From positions 13,248,826-13,312,825 of the forward strand of contig CM031870.1 of assembly GCA_018697195.1 (NCBI GenBank): a stretch of 64,000 nucleotides of DNA, in the 5' to 3' direction. Under the pieces are notes generated by a model, which was not told where the DNA came from, did not search any database, and saw only the letters and a program-made list of their open reading frames with translations. Each line of letters opens with the position of its first letter. The first letter of the stretch is position 1. Shown here one piece after another: positions 55,642-64,000 of the stretch. The stretch comes from Certhia americana (taxonomy: Eukaryota > Chordata > Aves > Passeriformes > Certhiidae). Both the position numbers and the translations under genes were made by a program.

Positions 55642-56840
55642 CGGCACCCGGGAGCCCCTGGAACGCCACCGGCCCTGTCCCACCGGCCCTGTCCCTCTGG
55701 GCCCTGTCCCTCTGCCGTCGTCTCGCGTGTGCATCAATCACTCCTCGCTTCCCCGCCGGTGCTGTGTATGTGTTATCCCCGGCTCCCTCCCGCGCAGAGC
55801 TGCCACCACCTGCCCCCAGCTCTGCTCCTCACTGGGAATAGTTGGATTGGTGACACTGGTGCACAGGGGAGGTGGGCCCCAGACGCTATGTGGGGGCTGC
55901 CCTGCAGTGCACAGGAGTGGGGAGCATCACTCTGCAGCCCACTTACACTCCAGGGTGTGAGTGAGGCCCCTCTTAGCTGGAGCAACCCTGGGAAAAGCAC
56001 TAGCTGCTGGAGGTGCCCACCCCACAGTGCAGGGGGTGCCTGGCTGCAGGGATGTGCTGGGATGGGAGCCCAGGAGGGGACCCAAGCAGCCCACGGTGCT
56101 CTCAGGGGATGCAGCACAGCCTTTGTGGCACTTTCAGGAAGGGGCTCAGTGACAAGGAGAAGAGGCAGTGCCACACACACCAGGTTTCCGTGTGGTTCAC
56201 AGCCCCCTCCAGCCCCGTGGCAAAGCCCCTTCCCGAGGGGAGGCAGAGCTGCCTCTGAGCACGGAGAGGGGCCCGGCAGCAGCACTGCACCCTTATCAGC
56301 ACCTCCGTCCTGCCCGCTGGCCACTCCAGCTGCATGCGCCTCCTCCCAGCCCCACCGCGGCTCCGAGGGCAGGGACAGCCCCAAGCAGCCCTGGCCCCCC
56401 GGCAACCTGAGAGCCAAAACCACACCCGGCATGTCCTGGCTGCCCGGCACGTAGAGTAGAGGAGTTTGTTACCAGGCTGCAGCTCCGGAGCCGTCCTGGG
56501 CCCAGCAGGGGCTGTAGGGTCCTCCTTGCATGTGGTGTAGGGGGTATTTTTAGCACGCTCCTGTGGGGCAGAAGGAAGGGGCAAGCAGGCAGCGACAGGA
56601 GCTGCCAGCAGCACTCCCACAGCAGGGGCAAGAGGACCTGGGAGCCAAGTTCAGCCTCTCGGGGCTGCTCCTCCCTCCCCTGTCCCTGCAGCTCCCAGAG
56701 CGAAGGGGGGGGGTGTCTCTGAGGACACAGGTCTGTAAACACAGCCTGGCCTGCACAGGCAGCTGCTGTTTGCTCAGGGGTGGAACTGTGGCACTAGTCA
56801 GTGTTTTTATGTAAATAAATAACAGACCCTGAACTTGTGT
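55642..56840 (+). other. CDIP1: CDIP1 3' UTR
   Basis: About 1.2 kb from the TAA to just after the poly(A) signal at 56814. GC-rich, with no supported open frame. Confidence 0.7.
56814..56819 (+). terminator. CDIP1: Poly(A) signal AATAAA, CDIP1
   Basis: AATAAA in TTTTTATGTAAATAAATAAC, 1.17 kb after the stop, followed by a GT/T-rich stretch (TTGTGTGCATCTTTTCTTCT). Confidence 0.85.
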
Positions 56841-57232
56841 GCATCTTTTCTTCTCACCAGCTCACAATTCACAGCAGATCTGCTTGCAGGGGAGCTGAGG
56901 ATGAGGGCAAGGTGGGGGTACAGTGGTACCAAGCACGGGAGGAAGAGCAGCAACTTCCCAACCCTATCAGGAACCCCCTCAACATGGGAAAGCCCCAAGC
57001 TCCGACAGCACTTGGCTGTGTCCTCTGAGCAGGGCAATGAGTCTCCCCACATGGAAACGCCAGGGGAAACAGCAGGGACAGTGGGCTGCTAGGGCAGGAG
57101 TTTCCCAGGGACTGCATGAGTCAGAGAGAAGCAACAGTGTGGGACTGCACTCCCTTTCTCCCCCTTAGCCCCCTCCCCAGCCTCCCCCTTCTCACAATAA
57201 CGTGGCTTCCCCCAGCTACAGCGTTGTAACTT

Positions 57233-57238
57233 TTTATT
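57233..57238 (-). terminator. HMOX2: Poly(A) signal AATAAA, HMOX2
   Basis: TTTATT on the plus strand within TAACTTTTTATTCC, which reads AATAAA on the minus strand, 620 bp after the HMOX2 stop. The CDIP1 and HMOX2 poly(A) signals are about 415 bp apart, so the genes are convergent and close. Confidence 0.75.
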
Positions 57239-57858
57239 CCAGTCAAGGCTTCAGGAAAAATAACCAAAACCCAACCCTCAATCCCAAAGTTGCACAATAC
57301 ACATCTGTCACCTCCACACCCCACCATGGTCCTGCCCCCATCCCCAGGGAGCTCCCTCCATCAGGAGTCAGACTTGCTTCCTAGGACATTGCACCCAACA
57401 GGACACTCTTTTGAGCTAAAAGCCCCACAGCACAGCCTCAGCTCCTCAGGGTAGGAAAGCAAGTGCTCCTTGTTTGAAAGGCAGATGGTAACATTCTGTG
57501 GATGCAACCCAGGACAGGAAACCCCCTCCATACACTGCTTCAGGGATGGAGATGAAAAGCCAAGCATGTGAAGCTTTTGCCAGGGCAGGACAAGACATCT
57601 CTAGCCTTAAAAGCTGCCCCAGCCTGGGTAGGGCAGTGCTGCAGGAGTCCTCACCCCCTGGCACTAATCAGTCCTGTGCATTAGTCAGCTAAAGATGTGG
57701 TACAGCGGGGTGCAAGGAGGCTTGGACAGTCCCGCAGGATTCCTGTTTATTTCCTTACTCCCAACTCTGCAGCCAACTCACCATCAGCAAGGGAAAGGTC
57801 AGAAAACGGGCAGGGCACATCTCTCCCCTTGCCCCCAAGCAGAGCCACACTGTGCCCA

Positions 57859-57983
57859 TCACAGGATGTACCAGGCTGCAGCTCCCGCTGCCACAGCCAT
57901 GCAGGCTGCCAGCACCAGCTGCACCAGGGGCTGCCTGGCCAGTCCCACAGCAGCCTGGAAGGGGCAGCCAGGGCTTGCCGTGC
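57859..57983 (-). CDS. HMOX2: HMOX2 coding exon 5
   Basis: Residues 271-311 and the TGA. It contains the Cys277-Pro278 motif and a hydrophobic tail anchor ([19 protein letters not shown]). The acceptor is GTCCTGCAG. Confidence 0.95.
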
Positions 57984-60900
57984 CTGCAGGACACAGAAAA
58001 CACCATTAGCACTGCCAGTCCTGGGCCACACGCCCACGGCAGCCCTCTCGTTGCCACCACCTACCCAGTTTGTCTGCATAGTAAGGGCATTTACGGATGT
58101 CTCCTTTCCCGTCGTGGACTGGAAAGCCTCCATCTTGGGCTTCCTCTCCCAGTGACCTGCCGATCTTGTCCAGCTCATCAAACACCTGCAAGTGGTCACA
58201 GTGAGATGTGAAGCAGGAAGAGACAGCAGCTCTCAGCCAGACTCCTGGAATCTGAAGCACCACTCCTGCTTCCCTGCCCCCAGGCACCTTTCAGGGCTTC
58301 CACTGCAGAGCTGTGGTGACACCTGGCACACACTGCCACTCCAAAAAGGCACAGGCCATCCCAAGGACATTCAGTCAGAGCCAGGAACAAGGCAGCAACA
58401 CCCTCCTGCTCAGTTCCCAGCCTGCTGTGAGTGGGAGTGTGGGGCAACAAACAGCCTCTCCCCTCCCTGCTGCAGCCCCTTGGAGGATCCCAGCTCCTGC
58501 GGTGGTCAGGCAGCCCCTCTCACTGCCATGGGATTCCATAAGGAGCCTGACAAAGGAGCCAACCACACCTCACCATGTTTCTGGCCAGTTTAAATCACAC
58601 TGACCTGCTACAAGCACAAGATTAACATTTCCATCCAGTAGCTAAATCTGTGTTCATCCCCTGGAGCAAACAGCAGCTCAGGTTTGATGCAAGGCAAATG
58701 CTATGGGAGGAACAGAAGGCTCCAGACATTTTTGACCACAGGGCAACAAGTCTGACCTGAGACAGGAGGTGAACTGTCACCAGGGTAGTGCAGCATTCTC
58801 AAACTGTTTGAGGCTGTCTTGGCACAAGAGCTCTGCTCCCCTCACTGCTTCACAGCCACAAAGCCTATGGGAAATCTTGAAGTCATATTAATTTTGCCTT
58901 AATCAAAGGGCTTGGCTGTGGTATTGGAGCATGGGAGGAATTCCTGCCTGACACCAGCTCCAGAAGCTAGTGAAATAGCTAGTTCAACTAGAAACCCAAC
59001 CCCTCAAGGAGGGGCTGTGCTGGTCTCAGCCCCAGACCACTGCCTGGGTGAGTGGTAAGACTGAATTAACCTGGGCCAGACCTAAAAGCTGCAGCACCTA
59101 CACATACAGATCAAGGGATTTGTTTATTACCTGCATGTTAAATCTGAAGGCTTTGTTGGCCTCTTCCACAATCCTTTCCTTGGTGTTCTTGTCCAAGTCC
59201 AGAGCATTCATTCTTGCTCTGTAAAGCTGCTTGAACTGCTGTGCATTGGAAATGTTGTCAAACGTGTAGAATTGGATCCCTTCCTCGGTACTGGGCAACT
59301 TCAGGGCCCTCTGGGCTACCTTCTTCAGCACCTGGCCACCTGAGAGGTCCCCCATGTAGCGTGTGTAAGCGTGAGCCACCAGCAGCTCTGGTTCGTGTTG
59401 TCCCACGTGATGGATTCTGTCCACATATTGCTGAGTTGCCTCTGAACACTGGATCTTTTCTTTCCAGTCTTCCCCATAGAAATATTTGAGGTCTTTGGCC
59501 AAAGCTTCCCTCCGGTGAAGCTCTACTGGGAAATACAGTGGAGCGAAGACTGGGTTGTCCTTGTTGTGATCCATCTCCTCTTCCAGAGCAGAGTAGGTGA
59601 AGTAAAGGGCCACAGTGGCCAGCTATGGACAGAGCACAGCTCATGTGAGAAGCTGCTCATTAGATGGGCACAACTCATCTCATGACTACTCCTGCCTACA
59701 TGGAATTGAGGTAAACAAGAGGAAACCCCGAGGCCTGACACCAAAACCAGCCTGGAGAGCCTGTACCAGGCAGGCACTGCTTGAAGGAGCAAAGGCTCTG
59801 CTCTACCACCATAGCACCCCCAGAGCTGTGGGGCTCTGCCTTGAAGTCTGCACCAGTCACTGGGTTCATCCAAGAGATGGCAGAGCAACACTCACCTTGA
59901 AGAGCTCCTTCTTGATGCGCCCCTTCAGGAAGTCCTTGACAAACTGAGTGTTCTCAGCACGGTCATGGGATTCCTTCGTCCCCTCCTTCAGCAGCTCTGA
60001 AAGGTCCATGGGGCTGCAGGCAAACAGGAGAGCTCCTTCCACTCCACTGCCTCATGCACCAATGACTTTGTCCCTGCTGTGTTTGGAGGGATCCCCCACT
60101 ATCTACCATCCCAGTTCAGAGCATGTACAAGGTGGGACCCTCAGGCCACCCTGCAGGCTGAGGTGGCACCTGCTGGAGGAAGCAGCAGGGTGGCAGCAGC
60201 CCATGTGCCACTCCAGGAGGGCTGGGGCTTACCAGGGGCACTGGCCCATGACACTGAAGCAACTGCCAAGGATCCCTGCACTGTGACTTTTGCTTCTCAT
60301 CCATGCAAGCCCAACAACACTACACAAGGAAGCCTTGAGCACATGGGGAATAACTATCAGGGCAGGCTAAAGGGCGTGGGGGCCTTGGTGGTATCTTTTG
60401 CTGGAGAAGAAAAAAGACTCAGGTAGGTCCCCAGTTTTCCCAAACTGGATATCAAGTGTTGGGGAAGAGATGAGAGCTGAATGGCAAAACAGAGCAAGAA
60501 CACCCTTAAAAAGTTTATTTCTCCTGAATTACACTGTTTTTTCAAGATTTCACAAAGTATCTTGTTTTAAAAAGGACACAAAAAATTAAAGTCTATGATT
60601 TTAGGCTACAGGCACTGCACCTACTTGGACACAGAACCACAGAATGAACTGGGTTGGAAAAGACCTTTGAGATTATCAAATTCAATCTGTGACCTAACAC
60701 CTCCTCATCAGCTAAACCATGGCACTGAGTGCCACATCCACGCTTTTCTTAAACACGTCCAGGGATGGTGACTCCTCCTCCCTGGGCAGATGATTCCAAT
60801 ACCCAAACACTCTCAGTGAAGAATTATTTTCTGTCATCTAACCCAAACTTCCCCTGGTACAGCTTGAGGCTGTGTCCTCTCATTCTGTCAGTGGTTGCCT

Positions 60901-61746
60901 GGGAGAAGACACTGACCCCCACCTGGCTGCAGCCACCTTTTAGGTACAGTGTACAGTATCAACACACACACTCAAATCTTGCCAAGGTGCACCTTACAGT
61001 TTTTATCACTAGTTTGCTACAACCTACACATTTGTGTTAGCTTAAAGAGAGACTTTGAACACTCCAGATTCACTGAGTGTGCCACCAGAGGCAGCAAACA
61101 TTCTCATGAAGCTGAGCCTGTCAAGTTGAAGAAGTTGACCAGGCTATCTAGGTCCTCTAGAAAGCACCCCAGTCACCTTTCCTGTTTTCCAAGTCTGAAG
61201 CCTTGGCTTAACAACATGTGTGTGAATTTGTTTTTAAAGTAACCTCCTAGAAAATGTCCTTGCCTAGACCTGGGTATTCTCCAAAGGCAAGAGCTCACCA
61301 GAGCAGAGTTCATCTCTAGAGTCAGTTTTCAAAACAAGAAGCCTGCCCAGCAAGCCATGAAAAACTGGCTCCCCTTGGCCAGGAAGACACAAACACAGCT
61401 GCCAAACAGTCAAAGTGTTTCTGAAATGTAACTTTCATAGTAGAGACTAAAAAAACAACTGTTTGTTGTCAGCCCTGCTAGATCACTCTTTCCCATCCCT
61501 TCCACCCTTACAGTACAGTTTGACTGCAGAGATTTCACAGTGTATGTATTTGATTTATCACTTACTGGAGTCCCTCACTTCTTCCAGATGAGAAGGATCC
61601 TTTACCTGGAAGATCTCTTGCCTTGCCCAAGGCTGTGTCTGTGCCATTGGGTAGGACAGAACTCACCTGACAGCATCATCTTCTATTTCCTCATAGTGCA
61701 AGATGTCATCCTCTCCCCCCTCCGGGCTCTCCAGGGCTGATGGCAT
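57859..61746 (-). CDS. HMOX2: HMOX2 (heme oxygenase 2), complete coding sequence
   Basis: Constitutive ER-anchored heme oxygenase that cleaves heme to biliverdin, CO and Fe2+ using cytochrome P450 reductase. Five exons: 61667-61746, 59896-60013, 59131-59622, 58065-58185 and 57859-57983 give 936 nt, 311 residues. An acidic N terminus ([20 protein letters not shown]) is followed by the catalytic domain with proximal His43 in [16 protein letters not shown] and the distal helix GDLSGGQ at about 157-163. The C-terminal part has heme-regulatory Cys-Pro pairs at Cys263 (RKCPYYA) and Cys277 (GCPF), and a membrane anchor at about 287-309 ending WYIL. The Cys-Pro motifs and acidic N terminus distinguish it from HMOX1. 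The motif near residue 125 reads Cys-Ser. Confidence 0.96.
58065..58185 (-). CDS. HMOX2: HMOX2 coding exon 4
   Basis: Residues 231-270 plus one base ([40 protein letters not shown]). It carries the Cys263-Pro264 heme-regulatory motif. The donor is GTAGGT. Confidence 0.95.
59131..59622 (-). CDS. HMOX2: HMOX2 coding exon 3 (492 nt)
   Basis: Residues 67-230, most of the catalytic domain ([20 protein letters not shown] ... [10 protein letters not shown]). The 492-nt phase 0-0 size is the characteristic large exon of vertebrate heme oxygenases. The donor is GTAATA. Confidence 0.97.
59896..60013 (-). CDS. HMOX2: HMOX2 coding exon 2
   Basis: Residues 27-66 ([20 protein letters not shown] ... GRIKKELFK), including the heme-ligating His43. 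The acceptor is TTGCCTGCAG and the donor GTGAGT. Confidence 0.96.
60014..61666. other. HMOX2 intron 1 (between coding exons 1 and 2)
   Basis: 1.65 kb, non-coding, with a CR1 fragment at 60635-60950. Nothing else was recognised. Confidence 0.7.
60635..60950 (-). repeat. CR1 LINE 3' region
   Basis: 'cagaaccacagaatgaactg', 'ggttggaaaagacctttgag', 'gccacatccacgcttttctt', 'aaacacgtccagggatggtg' and 'cccctggtacagcttgaggc' are reverse-complement CR1 blocks of the subfamily also seen at 12.6 kb. Confidence 0.9.
61667..61746 (-). CDS. HMOX2: HMOX2 coding exon 1
   Basis: Residues 1-26 plus two bases. The exon begins at 61769 after GGTTTTCAG, leaving 23 nt of 5' UTR, so a further upstream non-coding exon exists. 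The donor is GTGAGT. Confidence 0.9.
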
Positions 61747-61769
61747 CGTGGTCACTGCTGGGGATCAGT

Positions 61770-64000
61770 CTGAAAACCAAAATCAGAGAGAGGTTTTCAA
61801 GGGTAGCTGTCTTAGCAAAGGGATGGGTGTGAAATATTGAACAGCCCAGCAAGGAGCTCTCTGAGCAGCTCTACCAGGCAGGGCACTGAGGAGCAGCCTC
61901 TGGCTGTTTCCACCTCACACCAGGCACTTCCAAGGATGCAGATTTGCCCCTTCAGCTACCTCAGGTGAACCTCAACAGACACCCCATTCACAAAACAGTA
62001 ACCTCAGAGGAGACCTAGAGCACAGCAGGGATTCTGTTTTCCCCTTCAAGATAGCTCCTGGCTGGAGATGAGACCTCCATGTTGGGAATCTGCACTGGAC
62101 TTGTGAGCAGGCTGATTTCTCCTGGTGCTACCCAATGCCACGCTCTGAACAGAGTAACTGGAAAGGGAAGCTCCTCTTGTTCACTCAGGAGGAAGAACAA
62201 GCTGTATTTCCACATCAGTTCAAACCTTCCCTGGAAGAAAGCAGTGGTGAATTAGGCCAGCTGAGCTCTGAAGTAAGGCAGCTCACACGGGAAACAAGAA
62301 TATTCCCTGTGACAGAACAGAGGAATTTGCAAAGCAGGGGCAGATTTCACTGCTCTGCCTTTCCTGGGCCACTCTGCAAGCTGAGCGAGCTGCAGACAGC
62401 TCCTGCTCCCACTCACACCCGCCTCTCCCGCCTGGCAGAACTTATTTCATATCCCATAAGTAACTGTGTTCCCCCTTATCTTCTGCAAAAGAAAATAAAG
62501 TCTCCTTGAATGTAACAAGGAGATTGCATCCTGCACAAACCTTACACAGAAGCAGCAACAAGACACACCTGAATTACATGAGCATAGAAATCCAGGCACC
62601 TCATTTATAAAATGGATCTTTAATCAGCTTTGTGCAGAGCAACACCACCAACTTTCAGGCAGCCTTGGGAGAGGAGCAAGGAGCTAAGCTAATACTGGCT
62701 TTTCAGAAAGCCCTCACCAAGAAAACCATACCTGTTCCCCACTTCAGTTCAGCCCCTTAGCTGGGCTGCATCCATGGATTCACTGCTCAGCCTGTGGCTT
62801 GGGACTGGGAGAACCAATCTGCAGCTGCCTGAGCTGGTCAACACAGGGCCAGCACTGGGACGGCAGCTCATACCAGTTACAAATTAATAGTTACAACTCT
62901 CCAGTTCCTCACTCAGAGTTTCTAAACCCTGTTTCACAGCCACCCTCCAACCAGGAGCCAGGGCTGAGCCCCATCCTCAGATACAGCACAAGGCTCCTCC
63001 CAGCTCACACACAGCACCTGGCCTGGGGTCAAGGTTTCCCCTGTGATCAGTCTTTATGTTCCCTGGGACAGAGCCTTCCCCAGGGGAAGGCTGACCAAAT
63101 GCATTATTTTGTGATGCCAGGAGCCCAGGGCTGGGACAGAAGTCATTCAGGGTCTTAAGAGGTGGCAGTTCTACCTTCTCACCACCCCTCCCTTGACATG
63201 GCATGGTGCAGCCTCCCCACCCCAGCATAAAGATCAGGCCAGAAACCAGAGTCAGGTGCTGTGTTGTCTATGTGATCACTCACTAGGCAGCTCAACTCAG
63301 GGACCCATCTTCACTGCTCACACAGCTTCAGATGTTGGGAAACACCCACAGTGGGGAAAGGAAACCAAAGCAGGAAGGCAAATGAGCCACCTGAGCTCAG
63401 CCAGGAGCCCGTCCTGGGCACAGGAGGAACAGCAGACTCGCTGCCTGCCAATGCAGATCACCAGCTCTGTGACACCCTGCCTGCCTGCTCTGCTCATGGC
63501 AGCCCAGGACCTTCTCAGCAGATGCAGATTCCAAAATGAAACTAGACAAACTAGTTCCAATTTATCTCATACTCCCAGAAAGCCAGAGTCCTGGAGGTGA
63601 GGCGTGCTGTCTCCACACGCCTGCAGCAGCCACCAGTACAAAGCAGCAGGTGAGAGCAGAGCTACAGAGCACTTGAGCCCCACTCATCCCTTGGGAAAGG
63701 CCTGAAGGTTAACATCAAATCAAATTCAAAGGAACACACCAGGTCAGGCCTCAAAAATGAGTGGTTAACATCAGCAATGGCTCAAGGTTCCCAATGGCCA
63801 AAGATGGCCCTGAGATCCTCACATCTGCTCACTCATTGGAGCCTCCACTCCCACACCCTGAGCACGCACGTTTACACAGGAATTTGGTTGTCTGTGTCAC
63901 ACAGGGAACCTAGTGGGGTCTCAGAAGCCTTCACCCAGCCCTGTTACCAGTATTGTAAGAGGACAACTAATGGGAATGGTGAATGACTGTCTCAGGAGCA
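61770..64000. other. HMOX2 5' intron or flank
   Basis: 2.2 kb with no CpG island, repeat family or exon that I can support. The HMOX2 promoter is therefore probably beyond the right edge. Confidence 0.55.

Noticed and set aside
55729..56454. 241- and 225-residue open frames downstream of CDIP1 on both strands
   Set aside because: They lie in the GC-rich CDIP1 3' UTR, overlap each other on opposite strands and show no domain or splice support.
57859..61746. Assignment of the heme oxygenase gene to HMOX1
   Set aside because: The two C-terminal Cys-Pro motifs, the acidic N-terminal extension and the position next to CDIP1 all indicate HMOX2.

Overview
The window is nuclear DNA from a bird, most likely a songbird. 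The evidence is split-exon vertebrate genes, many CR1 retroposon 3' ends (the dominant avian LINE), compact introns and CpG-island promoters. The gene order MGRN1 - UBALD1 - (C16orf96-like) - CDIP1 - HMOX2, with alternating strands, is the mirror image of human 16p13.3. From general knowledge this corresponds to avian chromosome 14. No bacterial, phage or CRISPR-type system is present.

Layout. 1-18.8 kb: the first four coding exons of MGRN1 (E3 ubiquitin ligase) on the minus strand, with large introns carrying CR1 fragments; the RING domain and the rest of the gene lie off the left edge. 18.3-20.0 kb: the MGRN1 CpG-island promoter, a 14-G run, a G-rich minisatellite of about 650 bp and a second minisatellite with a unit of about 40 bp. 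20.0-23.8 kb: intergenic sequence with one CR1 fragment. 23.9-33.0 kb: UBALD1 on the plus strand, complete in three exons with a CpG-island promoter and a poly(A) signal. MGRN1 and UBALD1 are head to head, and both promoters carry ZNF143-like motifs. 34.3-35.9 kb: short minus-strand coiled-coil exons in the position and orientation expected for C16orf96; the gene may be degenerate. 36.9-37.5 kb: a CR1 copy abutting a CpG island that is probably the CDIP1 promoter. 37.5-54.1 kb: a long, mostly featureless CDIP1 5' intron with an assembly gap inside a 39-bp tandem repeat. 54.1-56.8 kb: four CDIP1 coding exons, one with an apparent single-base frameshift in a C9 tract. 57.2-61.8 kb: HMOX2 on the minus strand with five complete coding exons, convergent with CDIP1. 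61.8-64 kb: HMOX2 5' intron or flank.

These genes do not form an operon or pathway; they are a conserved vertebrate synteny block. MGRN1 is an E3 ligase, UBALD1 a small UBA-like protein, CDIP1 a late-endosomal LITAF-domain protein linked to p53/TNF cell death, and HMOX2 the constitutive heme oxygenase. I found no undescribed system. The observations most worth checking are the unannotated C16orf96-like exons, the CDIP1 C9 frameshift, the GC-AG intron in MGRN1, the change at the first HMOX2 heme-regulatory motif, and the G-quadruplex-prone minisatellite 5' of MGRN1.
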